DNA of 35,380 nucleotides from Nitriliruptoraceae bacterium (GCA_020832455.1 JAFIEQ010000027.1:1-35380), one strand, 5' to 3'. Shown: positions 25,794 through 34,716, counted from the stretch's first letter. Numbers and translations are program-made. Notes: generated by a model from the letters alone, not told the origin.

Positions 25794-27215
25794 GTGCCTG
25801 ACCAGCGGAGCCCGGTCCGCGACGGCGTGACGCCGCCGCTCAACGGGGTGCTCCAGCGCGTGCTCGACTTCACCGCGGCCCTGCGCCGCGCCGGGGTCGG
25901 CGCGACGCAGTCGGAGTCCATCGACGCGGTGCGGACCCTGCCGCACCTCGACCTCATGGACCGCGGTCAGCTGCGCGAGGCGCTCGCGGCCGTCACGGTC
26001 ACCTCGCAGACCCACCGCCGGGCCTTCGACGAGCTGTTCGAGCTGTACTTCCCCGCGCGCCTGGCCCCGGCGGACGACACCCCGCCGGTCACCGACCAGC
26101 CCCAGGAGCCGCAGGACCCCGACGACTACCTCAAGGACCTGCTCGACGCGCTCATGCAGGGCGGCGACGAGTCGATCCGGCAGATGGCCCGCATGGCGGT
26201 CGAGCAGTTCGGCCGGGTCGAGGGCCGTGACGGCGGGACCTCCTACTTCCAGTACAAGGTCTTCCGCGCGGTCGATCTGCAGCAGCTGCTCGCGGACCTG
26301 ATGGGTCGGGCGCAGGACACCGGTGACAACGAGCTCGGTGCGTTCGAGCAGCGGCTCCTGCGCGACGAGTTCGAGGCCCGGTTGCGCGCGTTCCAGCAGG
26401 AGGTCGAGGCGGAGATCCGCCGCCGCGCCGCCGCGCAGCGCGGCATCGACCGGGTCGCGGACCGCATGACTCGCCCGCCGGTCGAGGAACTGGACTTCTT
26501 CCACCTGAGCGCGGAGGACCAGGCCCAGTTACGCGCCCAGATCCGGCCGCTCGCGCGCAAGCTCGCCACGCGGGTCGCGGTGAAGCGGCGCCACGGCAAG
26601 GACGGTCGCCTGGACGTGCGCCGGACCGTGCGTCGGTCGTTGTCGACCGGGGGTGTGCCCTTCGAGCCGACCTTCAAGCCACGCCGGCCCCACAAGCCGG
26701 AGCTGTTCGTCATCTGTGACGTCTCCGGCTCGGTCGCCTCGTTCGCCCGGTTCACGCTCATGCTGGTCCACGCGCTGCAGGAGCAGTTCTCCAAGGTCCG
26801 CTCGTTCGCCTTCATCGACACGCTCGACGAGGTCACGGCGCTGTTCGATGCCTCCGATGCGGGCGACGCGATGAAGCGGATGATGTCCGAGGCGGACCTG
26901 GTATGGCTCGACGGGCACTCCGATTACGGCCACTCGTTCGAGCGGTTCCACGCGGAGCACGCCGCGGACATCACCCCGCGCTCGACCGTGTTGATCCTCG
27001 GCGACGCCCGGAACAACTACCGCCAGGCGAACTCGTGGGTGCTGCAGGACCTCGAGCGCCGGGCCCGGCACGTCTACTGGCTGAACCCGGAGCCGATCCA
27101 GTTCTGGGACACCGGGGACTCCATCGCGGGCAGCTACGGCCGCTACGTCGCCGAGATGGTCGAGGTGCGCAACCTCAAGCAACTCGCCAGGTTCGTCGAG
27201 CGCATCGCCGCGTAG
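25794..27215 (+). CDS. VWA-domain protein (CoxE-like), MoxR partner
   Basis: The 473-residue protein has a helical N-terminal half (PPLNGVLQRVLDFTAALRRA, LPHLDLMDRGQLREALAAVT) and a C-terminal von Willebrand A domain (about 300-465) with MIDAS D309-x-S311-x-S313 (ICDVSGSVASF) and a later acidic ligand D404 (LILGDARNNYR). This layout matches CoxE-like proteins, which act with MoxR/CoxD ATPases in cofactor maturation. The GTG at 25794 has GGGAG 6 bases upstream; the frame could extend to 25719 but that sequence is poor. A 42-bp tandem repeat spans its stop codon. Confidence 0.9.
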   Translation: MPDQRSPVRDGVTPPLNGVLQRVLDFTAALRRAGVGATQSESIDAVRTLPHLDLMDRGQLREALAAVTVTSQTHRRAFDELFELYFPARLAPADDTPPVTDQPQEPQDPDDYLKDLLDALMQGGDESIRQMARMAVEQFGRVEGRDGGTSYFQYKVFRAVDLQQLLADLMGRAQDTGDNELGAFEQRLLRDEFEARLRAFQQEVEAEIRRRAAAQRGIDRVADRMTRPPVEELDFFHLSAEDQAQLRAQIRPLARKLATRVAVKRRHGKDGRLDVRRTVRRSLSTGGVPFEPTFKPRRPHKPELFVICDVSGSVASFARFTLMLVHALQEQFSKVRSFAFIDTLDEVTALFDASDAGDAMKRMMSEADLVWLDGHSDYGHSFERFHAEHAADITPRSTVLILGDARNNYRQANSWVLQDLERRARHVYWLNPEPIQFWDTGDSIAGSYGRYVAEMVEVRNLKQLARFVERIAA

Positions 27216-27306
27216 CGGCGGGAGCACGCGGCTCGGGTCGAGCGCATCGCCGCGTGGCGGCGGGAGCACGCGGCTCGGGTCGAGCGCATCGCCGCGTCGC
27301 GGCGGG
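27195..27306 (+). repeat. 42-bp tandem repeat spanning the VWA stop codon
   Basis: Copies start at 27195, 27237 and 27279 (third partial, to 27306). Copies 1 and 2 differ at one base only: the TAG stop of copy 1 is TGG in copy 2 and TCG in copy 3. Read through in frame, the unit encodes VERIAA-x-RREHAAR. Confidence 0.95.
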
Positions 27307-27343
27307 TGCTCAAGCGGTGCCGTCGACGGCCGATGGGTCGGGC

Positions 27344-28135
27344 ATGGAACGTGATGGTCCGAGCCGGACCGCCGAGACCTCGTCCGACCTCGAGTGCTGG
27401 GCGAGCGCGGTGGTCGATGCGACGTGGCCGCAACTGCGGCGCGCGGCGGTCCTGCACGAGCTGTGGATCCGTTTCGCGTTCCTCGGCGTGCTCCTGGGTA
27501 CGGCCCGCGGGGCCCTGGAGCTGTGGCCGATCGACCCACGTCTCGCGGTGCTCGCGGTGCTCGCCGGGCTGGGTGCGGCAGGTGCTGCCTGGCGGGCGGC
27601 TCGGGCGGTCCGCCGCACCGTGCGCGCCATCCGTGCCGGACGCTGCGCGGACCTCGTCGGGGCGGCCCGGGCGGTCGGACGGGAGCGCGCGGTCGCTGGA
27701 CCCTGGCCCCGGCCGCTGCCGAGGTGGTGGGCGGCGCCCTGGGTCGGGGTGCTCCTGGCAGCTCGTGAGGGGCGTGCCCGACGCGCCCGACGGCCGCGGA
27801 CCGTGAGCTTCCGGGCCGCCGAACGATCCCTGCATGCCCTGCAGGTCCCCGGCCGGACGCCGATGAGCATGCCGAGGGTTTCCGCACCACCGGTGACCAT
27901 GCCACCGAGCGGGCGTCCCCAGCAGCCGGCACCGGCTGCCACGTGGCGTTGGAGCCCGGGGACCGCGCCCGTCGACCCGGTCGGTCCGCACGGCTCGGAC
28001 GCCGAGCAGCGTCGCGCCAGTGCTCGCCGCGCCGCGCGCGCTGCCGCCCGGGGCCTGGCGGAGCTCGACGCCCTCGCACGGCTCGACCCGCACGACCCCA
28101 CGGCGCTCCGACCGCCGTCACACGGGCCGTCTTGA
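27344..28135 (+). CDS. Unknown protein with two probable membrane helices
   Basis: The 263-residue frame starts MERDGPSRTAETSSDLECWA. It has hydrophobic segments around 43-60 and 64-82 (FAFLGVLLGTARGALEL and LAVLAVLAGLGAAGAAW), an Arg-rich middle, a Pro/Met-rich stretch (MSMPRVSAPPVTMPPSGRPQ) and a basic helical tail (RRASARRAARAAARGLAELD). I recognise no domain. The ATG has no good ribosome-binding site, so the start is uncertain. It lies downstream of the VWA gene and convergent with the HNH gene, only 25 bases away. Confidence 0.5.
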   Translation: MERDGPSRTAETSSDLECWASAVVDATWPQLRRAAVLHELWIRFAFLGVLLGTARGALELWPIDPRLAVLAVLAGLGAAGAAWRAARAVRRTVRAIRAGRCADLVGAARAVGRERAVAGPWPRPLPRWWAAPWVGVLLAAREGRARRARRPRTVSFRAAERSLHALQVPGRTPMSMPRVSAPPVTMPPSGRPQQPAPAATWRWSPGTAPVDPVGPHGSDAEQRRASARRAARAAARGLAELDALARLDPHDPTALRPPSHGPS

Positions 28136-28160
28136 TCACCGACCTGCCGGCACGACCGAC

Positions 28161-29558
28161 TCAGTTGGGTGGCGGTCGCCAGGTCGCCGGCAGGGTGCGG
28201 GTCTGCAGCCCGCTGCGTGGGTGGTGCCATCGGCGCACGCCGTCGGCCGTCTGCGTGACCGCCCACCCGGCACGTTCCTTGTCGAGGTTGTCGGCCCGGC
28301 ACAGCGGGGCCAACTCGTCGACGTCGGTCCCGGATGCGGGGCCGTCCCGTATCGGGGTCCAGGGGCGGGCGTGGTCGAGGTCACAGGTGCGGGCCGGCGC
28401 GAGGCAGCCCGGCGCGCTGCAGGTGTCGTGCAACGCGAGCGTCGCGTCCCGGAGCCACCCGGGCGGGCGTCGTCGCCGACGTCCGACGCCAACCACGCGT
28501 CCATGATCGTCGAGGATCACGGTGCGCAGGTCCGCACCCCGCGCATCGAGCAGTGCACGCGTCGCCGCGGCGCTCAGACGCACGTGTCCGCCGAGCAGGG
28601 ACGTCAAGAGGGTCCCCGGGACCTGATCGCGGTCCAGCAGGGTGGCGAGATCAGCCCGGAGCAGCAGGACGGGACGGGCGGTGGCCCGACCGTCGTGCGG
28701 TTGCGGCCCGCCACGGTCCCCGCCGGGCGCGTTGCCGCCACGGTCCACGTCGCGGCGACCGCCGGATGCGGCCAGGCCGTGTTCGAGCACCTCGCGCAGC
28801 CGCTGGAGCCGGTGCCGGCCGCGACGTTGGGCGGCGGTCGCGACCGCGGCGTCGTCCCGGTCGCCGAGCAGGCTGCCCCCGCTCCGGTCGCTCCTGCTCC
28901 GGTCGCTCCTGCTCCGGGGCGCCGGTTCGATCAGCCCCTGGCTGAGGGCCGCATCGGCCAGCGCGAACGTGACCGCATCGAGTTCCGCGAAGAGGCGTCC
29001 GCCGGTGCCGTCGAGTCGGGGCGGCCGGGCCACGAACGGCTCCGGCGCGTCCTCGCTGGGATCCGAGTGGACGGCCGCTCGCCGAGCGACGTCCTGCAGC
29101 GCCCAGCGGATCGTGCGGGTGATGTCATCGGGCTGGGCACCGGCGGCGCCGTCCAGCGCCTCGGCGACCGCGTCGTCGATCCGGTCATCGAGCGTGCGGG
29201 GCAACGTGCGCAGCTCCAGCACGACCACGCGGACCTGGGCCCACGACACCGCGCCGGCGGCGAAGGCGTTGCGCAGGCAGGGGACGCGCTCGAGCTGGTC
29301 GGCGGCGGTCAGCAGCATGCGGGTGTCGGTGCGGGTGCGCCGTGCGACGAGCTGGATCCAGCCGGTCAGGTCGACACCGGTCAGGGCGGCTGCAGCGTCG
29401 GCGCGGCGGAGCTGGGTGATCGCGGTCACCGCGCGGGCGATGGCCAGGTCGGCCGCCGCGAGGTCGTCCAGCAGCCCGGCGAGCGCCGGGAGCTCCTGGA
29501 GGATGGGCGTGGTCTCCGCGAGCGTCCCGTGACGACCCGGTGACCGACCCTGGTGCAT
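28161..29558 (-). CDS. DUF222/HNH-type protein with altered nuclease motif
   Basis: The 465-residue protein has the DUF222 helical domain (about 20-230, with LELRTLPRTLDDRIDDAVAE-like segments) and a C-terminal HNH region: C380, C385, CDLDHARPW (H396), then DELAPLCRADNLDKERAGW. In typical members this reads NLAPLCRRHHRLKH; here the middle Asn is Glu415 and the last His positions are Asp/Asn, so nuclease activity is doubtful. Such genes are abundant in actinobacteria and their function is poorly known. The ATG at 29558 was chosen as the family-like start. The frame stays open to 29939 (ATG) with a Pro/Thr-rich stretch, so a longer form is possible. Confidence 0.8.
   Translation of the reverse strand: MHQGRSPGRHGTLAETTPILQELPALAGLLDDLAAADLAIARAVTAITQLRRADAAAALTGVDLTGWIQLVARRTRTDTRMLLTAADQLERVPCLRNAFAAGAVSWAQVRVVVLELRTLPRTLDDRIDDAVAEALDGAAGAQPDDITRTIRWALQDVARRAAVHSDPSEDAPEPFVARPPRLDGTGGRLFAELDAVTFALADAALSQGLIEPAPRSRSDRSRSDRSGGSLLGDRDDAAVATAAQRRGRHRLQRLREVLEHGLAASGGRRDVDRGGNAPGGDRGGPQPHDGRATARPVLLLRADLATLLDRDQVPGTLLTSLLGGHVRLSAAATRALLDARGADLRTVILDDHGRVVGVGRRRRRPPGWLRDATLALHDTCSAPGCLAPARTCDLDHARPWTPIRDGPASGTDVDELAPLCRADNLDKERAGWAVTQTADGVRRWHHPRSGLQTRTLPATWRPPPN
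28881..28917 (-). repeat. 15-bp tandem repeat within the HNH gene
   Basis: GCTCCGGTCGCTCCT occurs at 28881-28895 and 28896-28910, with a partial copy to 28917. It encodes an RSRSDRSRSD-type linker between the DUF222 domain and the rest of the protein. Confidence 0.85.
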
Positions 29559-30128
29559 GACCTGCCGAGCCAGGCGCCGCGCCGGTCCACCACCCGTCCC
29601 GGTGCGGTGTCCAGGTCGGTGGATGGCGGCGACGCCCGCGGAGGGCCGCGGGATCGCCGTCGACCCGTCCGTGGTCGGAGGCGGCGTCGTTCCGTCCTCG
29701 TCGTCGGTCGGGGGCACGGTCGCGCCGTCGACGTCACCGGCGGGATGTGGGGGACGGGGCGGGACGAGGCCGTCAGGCGGGCGCGCGTCGTAGGTCCCGC
29801 GTCGCTCCGCAGCCAGGTCACGGGTCGATCCGACGCCCGGGAGGTGCCAGGCGGTGTCCGCCAGTGGATGACGCGCCCGCCCGCCGGCCCCGCGCGTGCA
29901 GCGGGTCGGCAGATCCGGGGTGGCGGTGGAGGCGAGCATGGTCGTACCCAACCAGGGGGGTGTGACATCGTCCGCCGGCCCCGCCGGCCCCCCAGGCCCC
30001 GTCAGTTCGCCGGGCCGCCGGGTCGGCCGGATCAGGGCGGTCGCATCGGGTCACCCGTGGGCGACCACGCGGCCGGTCGCGGAGCGTTAGCGTCGAGTAG
30101 CGTCCGCCACTCGAACGAAGGTCCAACG
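29559..30128. other. 570-base stretch without a firm gene
   Basis: The region between the divergent HNH and tryptophan dioxygenase genes holds a possible N-terminal extension of the HNH frame (to 29939) with Pro/Thr/Asp-rich residues, a GC-rich stretch with GGCCCCGCCGG-like repeats near 29975-30000, and two TAGCGT hexamers before the dioxygenase. No RNA gene or other ORF is convincing. Confidence 0.5.
30088..30103 (+). promoter_or_regulatory. Twin TAGCGT hexamers upstream of tryptophan dioxygenase
   Basis: TAGCGT occurs at 30088-30093 and 30098-30103, 26-41 bases before the TTG start. Either could serve as a -10, giving a leader that contains the AAGG ribosome-binding site (30118-30121). No clear -35 is seen. 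Confidence 0.35.
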
Positions 30129-31226
30129 TTGAGCGCGTCCTCCCCCCGCTACTACTGGGAGTACCTCGGCCTCGACGCGCTGCTGGACGCGCAACGGCCG
30201 GCCACCGCCTCGGACGGGCGGACCCCCGCCCACGACGAGCTGCTGTTCATCATCACCCACCAGGGCTTCGAGCTGTGGTTCAAGCAGATCCTGTGGGAGC
30301 TCGAGGCGGCGATCGACCTGCTCGGGCGCGATCCGGTTCCGGAGACCGCCATGGGCGAGGTCGTCCGCTACCTCGAACGGATCGTCGCGATCCAGCCGCT
30401 GCTGGTCCAGCAGTTCGACGTGCTCGCGACCATGACCCCGCTGGACTTCCTCGAGTTCCGCGACGAGCTGATCCCGGCCAGCGGGTTCCAGTCGGTGCAG
30501 TGGCGCCTGATCGAGAACCGGCTCGGCCTGCCCACCGCGGACCGGCTGAAGATCAACGGTGCCGACTACACCTCGCGACTCAGCCGGGAGCACGCGGCGC
30601 GCCTGGAGGCCTCGGAGTCGGAGCCGACCCTGCTGGGGGCGTTGGACGCCTGGCTGTCGCGTACCCCGTTCCTGCGCTTCGGCGACTTCGACTTCTGGGA
30701 GGCCTACCGGGCGGCGGTCGAGGTCATGCTGGAACGGGACCGGCACCTCATCGAGACCAACCCGAGCGTCGACGAGGTCGTGCGCGACCGGCAGCTGCGC
30801 AGCTTCGAGGCCACACGGGAGACCTTCGCGCCGCTGTTCGACGCCGATGCCTGGGAGCAGCTGCGGGCCGACGGGCACCGACGGCTGTCCCACGGGTCGT
30901 TCCTGGCGGCCCTGCTCATCAGCCTCTACCGCGACCAGCCGGCGTTGCACCTGCCGTTCCGGGTCCTGACGGCGCTGATCGACCTCGACGAGGGGTTCAC
31001 CGCGTTCCGCAACGCCCACGCACAGCTCGTGCACCGCTCCATCGGTGGCCGGATCGGTACCGGCGGTACCTCCGGACACGCCTACCTGCAGGCGGCCGCG
31101 CGCAAGCACGCGGTCTTCACCGACCTGTTCGACCTCGCCACCTTCCACCTGCCTCGTCGCGAGCTGCCGCCGTTGCCCGACCAGGTCCGGCGCCAGATGG
31201 GGTTCCGCTACGCCGATCCGACCTGA
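30129..31226 (+). CDS. Tryptophan 2,3-dioxygenase
   Basis: The 365-residue haem enzyme opens the indole ring of tryptophan to N-formylkynurenine. It shows FIITHQGFELWFKQILWELE with active-site H44, WRLIENRLGL, FDFWEAYRAAVEVML, and VHRSIGGRIGTGGTSG with haem-ligand H302. It is longer than many bacterial forms (about 280-300) and closer to animal enzymes in length. The TTG start has AAGG 7 bases upstream; extending upstream gives low-quality sequence. No kynurenine-pathway partner genes are in the window. It is convergent with the racemase gene at 15 bases. Confidence 0.93.
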   Translation: MSASSPRYYWEYLGLDALLDAQRPATASDGRTPAHDELLFIITHQGFELWFKQILWELEAAIDLLGRDPVPETAMGEVVRYLERIVAIQPLLVQQFDVLATMTPLDFLEFRDELIPASGFQSVQWRLIENRLGLPTADRLKINGADYTSRLSREHAARLEASESEPTLLGALDAWLSRTPFLRFGDFDFWEAYRAAVEVMLERDRHLIETNPSVDEVVRDRQLRSFEATRETFAPLFDADAWEQLRADGHRRLSHGSFLAALLISLYRDQPALHLPFRVLTALIDLDEGFTAFRNAHAQLVHRSIGGRIGTGGTSGHAYLQAAARKHAVFTDLFDLATFHLPRRELPPLPDQVRRQMGFRYADPT

Positions 31227-31241
31227 CCGGGGCCGGCACGG

Positions 31242-31961
31242 TCACGGCGCCTCGAGCGCGAACGCGACGGCGGCCTCGGCGTGGATCGTGGTGGTGTCGT
31301 AGAGCGGTACGGCGGTGTGGAACGCATCCACCAGCAGCCCGATCTCCGTGCAGCCGAGCACGACCGCGTCCACCTGCTGCTCGGCGACGAGCCGGTCGAT
31401 GACGCCGAGGTAGCAGGTGCGGCTGGCGTCGTGGATCCGGCCGTGGACGAGCTCGTCGTAGATGATGCGGTGCACCTCGGCGCGATCATCGGGTGGGGGG
31501 ACGAGCACCTCGAGGCCGAACGCGGCGGTCAGTCGCGCACGCACGGTGGGCCGCTCCATGGTGAAGGCCGTGCCGAGCAGCCCGACCCGTCGGCGCCCGT
31601 CCGCGACCAGTGCCGCGCCGGTGGCATCGACGATGTGTAGCAGGGGCAGCGTGCTCGCCGCGGTGATGGCCTCGGCGACCTCGTGCATGGTGTTGGTGCA
31701 CAGCACGATGGCGTCGGCGCCGGCGGCCTCCACCCGTCGGGCGGCGTCGGCGAGCAGCGCACCGGCGGCCTCCCAATCGCCGGCACGCTGCATCGCCTCG
31801 ATGGCCGCGAAGTCGACGCTGACCAGCACCAGATCGGCGCTGTGGTGCCCGCCGAGCGCGGCCGCGACGCCGCGGTTGATCGCCGCGTAGTAGCTCGCCG
31901 AGGACTCCCAGCTCATCCCACCGATCAGACCGATGCGTCGCATGTGCGCCCCCGTGGCCAT
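31242..31961 (-). CDS. Aspartate/glutamate racemase family protein
   Basis: The 239-residue protein has IGLIGGMSWESSASYYAAIN and the two catalytic cysteines C88 (IVLCTNTMHE) and C204 (VVLGCTEIGLLV) of PLP-independent Asp/Glu racemases, and ends PLYDTTTIHAEAAVAFALE, closest to the YgeA/aspartate racemase branch. The start could be ATG 31961, 2 bases after the TrpB2 stop, or ATG 31943, which has a G-run upstream. It forms an operon with the TrpB2 gene. Confidence 0.9.
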   Translation of the reverse strand: MATGAHMRRIGLIGGMSWESSASYYAAINRGVAAALGGHHSADLVLVSVDFAAIEAMQRAGDWEAAGALLADAARRVEAAGADAIVLCTNTMHEVAEAITAASTLPLLHIVDATGAALVADGRRRVGLLGTAFTMERPTVRARLTAAFGLEVLVPPPDDRAEVHRIIYDELVHGRIHDASRTCYLGVIDRLVAEQQVDAVVLGCTEIGLLVDAFHTAVPLYDTTTIHAEAAVAFALEAP

Positions 31962-31963
31962 GG

Positions 31964-33331
31964 TCAGCCCGCGATCACCGGCACCCGTGCCATGGCCTCG
32001 GCGACCTTGGCCTCCGGGTAGTCGTAGTCGCGCAGCTCGCCGGCGAAGTAGGCGTCGTAGGCGGCCATGTCGAAGTGGCCGTGGCCGCACAGCGCGGTCA
32101 GGATCACCTTCTCCTCGCCGGTCTCCTTGCACGCCTGCGCCTCCCGGATCGCCGCGGCGAGCGCGACGGTCGGCTCCGGTGCGGGCACGATGCCCTGCGT
32201 GCGTGCGAAGGTGACCCCCGCCTCGAAGGAGGTCATCTGGTCGATCGCCTCGGCCTCGAACAGGTCGAGCTCGTACATGTGGCTGATCAGCGGCGACATG
32301 CCGTGGTAGCGCAGTCCCCCGGCGTGGATCGGGTCCGGGATGAAGTCGTGGCCGAGGGTGTGCATCTTCATGAGCGGCGTCATGCCGGCCACGTCACCGA
32401 AGTCGTAGCGGTACTCGCCCTTGGTCAGCGACGGGCACGCGGCCGGTTCGACGGCGAGGATGTGCGGATCCATGTTGCCCGCGAGCTTCTCGCGCAGGAA
32501 CGGGAAGAACAGCCCCGCGAAGTTCGACCCACCCCCGGTGCAGCCGACGATGAGGTCGGGCTGCTCACCGACCTTCGCCAGCTGCTTGAGCGCCTCCTCG
32601 CCGATCACCGTCTGGTGCAGCAGCACGTGGTTGAGCACGCTGCCCAGCGCGTACTTGGTGGCCTCGTCGGCCATCGCGGCCTCGACCGCCTCGGAGATCG
32701 CGATCCCCAGCGAGCCCGGCGAGTCCGGGTCCTGCGCCAGGATGGCGCGCCCGGCCTCGGTCAGCTCCGAAGGGGAGGCGTGCACCCGCGCGCCCCAGGT
32801 CCGCATCATCGAGGCGCGGTAGGGCTTCTGCGCGAACGACGCGGCGACCTGCCAGACCTCCAGGTCGATGCCGTACTGCGCACAGGCGAACGCGAGCGCC
32901 GAGCCCCACTGGCCCGCGCCCGTCTCCGTGGTGAGCTTGGTGACCCCTGCCTCGGCGTTGTAGTAGGCCTGGGGTACGGCGGTGTTGGGCTTGTGCGAGC
33001 CCGCGGGGGAGACCCCCTCGTACTTGAAGTAGATGCGGGCCGGCGTGTCCAGCAGCTGTTCGAGCCGTCGGGCGCGGTACAGCGGCGAGGGACGCCACAG
33101 CTTGTAGACCTCGCGGACGGCCTCGGGGATCTCGATGTAGCGCTCGCCCGAGACCTCCTGCTCGATCAGCGACATCGGGAACAGCGGGGCGAGCGCGTCC
33201 GGACCGATCGGCTCGTGCGTGCCCGGGTGCAGCGGCGGTGGCGGCGGCGCCGGGAGGTCGGCGACGACGTTGTACCAGTGGGTGGGAAGCTCGGACTCGT
33301 CGAGCAGGATCTTGGTCGGTTCGTCAGCCAC
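31964..33331 (-). CDS. TrpB-like PLP enzyme (TrpB2 type tryptophan synthase beta chain)
   Basis: The 455-residue protein matches the long, stand-alone TrpB2 group: [10 protein letters not shown] with [10 protein letters not shown] near the N-terminus, [24 protein letters not shown] with PLP-lysine K114, [14 protein letters not shown], and the phosphate loop [11 protein letters not shown]. TrpB2 makes tryptophan from indole and serine (or phosphoserine) without a classical TrpA. No trpA is nearby. The start is GTG 33331, with GGGAG about 11 bases upstream. It precedes the racemase gene by 2 bases. Confidence 0.94.
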   Translation of the reverse strand: MADEPTKILLDESELPTHWYNVVADLPAPPPPPLHPGTHEPIGPDALAPLFPMSLIEQEVSGERYIEIPEAVREVYKLWRPSPLYRARRLEQLLDTPARIYFKYEGVSPAGSHKPNTAVPQAYYNAEAGVTKLTTETGAGQWGSALAFACAQYGIDLEVWQVAASFAQKPYRASMMRTWGARVHASPSELTEAGRAILAQDPDSPGSLGIAISEAVEAAMADEATKYALGSVLNHVLLHQTVIGEEALKQLAKVGEQPDLIVGCTGGGSNFAGLFFPFLREKLAGNMDPHILAVEPAACPSLTKGEYRYDFGDVAGMTPLMKMHTLGHDFIPDPIHAGGLRYHGMSPLISHMYELDLFEAEAIDQMTSFEAGVTFARTQGIVPAPEPTVALAAAIREAQACKETGEEKVILTALCGHGHFDMAAYDAYFAGELRDYDYPEAKVAEAMARVPVIAG

Positions 33332-33403
33332 GGTGCGTCGCTCCCTCGCGTCCAGGTCCAGGCGATGGTCAGCCGGCCGGGTGCGCGGCGACCGCGCGGC
33401 ACG

Positions 33404-34348
33404 CTACCGCTCACCACCGGTGGACGTCGCGTCGGGCGGTGGTGGCGGGGGCGCGGCGGCAGCTGGGGGTGGCGGGGTGGATGGGGGCGGCGGGGGTGCG
33501 GCGGGCGACGAGGGTGCGCCGGGAGGTGGTGGGGCGTTCGTGCGTGCCGACGGGTCGCGCTGCTGGGTCGCCGCGCGCCAGAACGCCGGGGGGATCGTCG
33601 CCAGCAGCACCTGGAGGTCGGCCAGCAGCCCGGGGTAGGAGCCGAGGTCGCCGGGGAACCGGGGATCCCGGGCGGGCGTCGGGCCGTTCACCACGATCAG
33701 CCCGTCGGCGACCGCGACCGAGCGTCGGAAGAACCGCTCGAGCAGGAGCTGCTGCAGCCCGGGGTCGAGCAGCAGGATGCTCGTGCGGGGATCGTCGTCG
33801 TCGACGGTGAAGCTGCGGTTGAAGGCGTCGGACTCCACGGCCGTGCCCGGTCGACGCCGCGTGACGTACGCGCCGACGGTGGGTGGGCGGATGTCGATGC
33901 GCAGCGTCGGGTCGAGCGCTCGGCCCTCGACGAGCGGTCGGGCGGCCAGCAACGGCACGTGCACGGTGGCGTAGACGTCGCGGTTGTTCTCGCGCATCCG
34001 CTGCTCGCAGGCCCAACGGGCGAGCAGGACCTCGCTCGAAGGGTCGACCGTCGGTCCACCCCGGTCGGGTGTCGCGGCGGCTGGTGCGCTGCCGATGGGG
34101 CCGCTGATCGCGTGGTCCAACCAGACGCGGCGCGCACCCGCCGGGCAGGACCACAGCCGTCCGGACAGCCCGGTGAGCTGCGGCCCGAGCGCACCAGGCG
34201 TGCCGGTCCAGCCCGGGTGGTCGCGCACGAGCACGTCGAGCGCCTGGCCGTGGCGCTCCGCCTGCTGGGCCAGGTGGCGGCGGATGACGGTCGCGATGAC
34301 GACGACGAGCCCGCCGACCAGCACCAGGGTCACGATCGTCTCCGCCAT
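33404..34348 (-). CDS. Unknown protein with N-terminal membrane helix and Pro-rich tail
   Basis: The 314-residue protein starts MAETIVTLVLVGGLVVVIAT, one transmembrane helix (about 4-23), followed by a soluble domain (about 25-255) and a tail of about 50 residues rich in Pro, Ala and Ser (PPPPSTPPPPAAAAPPPPPP). I recognise no family; segments such as PLVEGRALDPTLRIDIRPPT and FPGDLGSYPGLLADLQVLL are well-formed protein. The ATG at 34348 has GAGGAG 9 bases upstream; longer frames run into the homopolymer block. It lies upstream of TrpB2 on the same strand, 72 bases away. Confidence 0.75.
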   Translation of the reverse strand: MAETIVTLVLVGGLVVVIATVIRRHLAQQAERHGQALDVLVRDHPGWTGTPGALGPQLTGLSGRLWSCPAGARRVWLDHAISGPIGSAPAAATPDRGGPTVDPSSEVLLARWACEQRMRENNRDVYATVHVPLLAARPLVEGRALDPTLRIDIRPPTVGAYVTRRRPGTAVESDAFNRSFTVDDDDPRTSILLLDPGLQQLLLERFFRRSVAVADGLIVVNGPTPARDPRFPGDLGSYPGLLADLQVLLATIPPAFWRAATQQRDPSARTNAPPPPGAPSSPAAPPPPPSTPPPPAAAAPPPPPPDATSTGGER

Positions 34349-34716
34349 CGCGGTCAGCTCCTCTGACACCTCGGCACCGCTCGGTCGTGCCACGCGTCGG
34401 GGGGGGGGCGGGGGCCCCCCCCCGGGGGGGGGGGGGGGGGGCGCCACCGCCGGGGCCGGGGGGGGGGGGGGCCCCCCCCCCCAGCACCCGGGCGGGGCGC
34501 GCCCCCCCCCCCGGGGGCCCCCCCGCCCCCCCCCCGGCCCCGGGGGGGGGCCCCCCGGGGGGGGGGGGGGCGGGGCCCCCGCCACGGGTCGGTCGGTGTC
34601 GGGACGCTACGTCGGCGCCGTGGGTGGCCGGGCGCCACGCACCCCTGGGCCGCGCGCGCTCGTGAGGACCGCGGCGCGGGCACCGCACAGCTCACGCAGG
34701 GGTAGCCTCCCCGGTC
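34349..34716. other. Intergenic region with G/C homopolymer block
   Basis: The region separates the unknown membrane protein from divergent nadD. 34396-34579 is almost only runs of G or C up to 18 bases long, alternating between strands. This is unlike any other part of the window except 63-172 and may be miscalled or a collapsed assembly. Outside it, only the nadD promoter is visible. Confidence 0.6.
34703..34708 (+). promoter_or_regulatory. Putative -10 (TAGCCT) of nadD
   Basis: TAGCCT ends 8 bases before the ATG of nadD, and no ribosome-binding site is evident. A leaderless transcript beginning at or next to the start codon is likely. No clear -35 is seen. Confidence 0.4.

Noticed and set aside
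27306-27806. Plus-strand frame after the VWA gene, continuing from the repeat
   Set aside because: It is Arg/Ser/Cys-rich and overlaps the better frame at 27344-28135; read-through of the TAG would be needed to join it to the VWA gene.
33411-34688. Longer alternative minus-strand frame over the Pro-rich membrane protein
   Set aside because: It is Arg/Pro-rich without a membrane helix or ribosome-binding site, and it runs through the homopolymer block. The frame at 33404-34348 has both.
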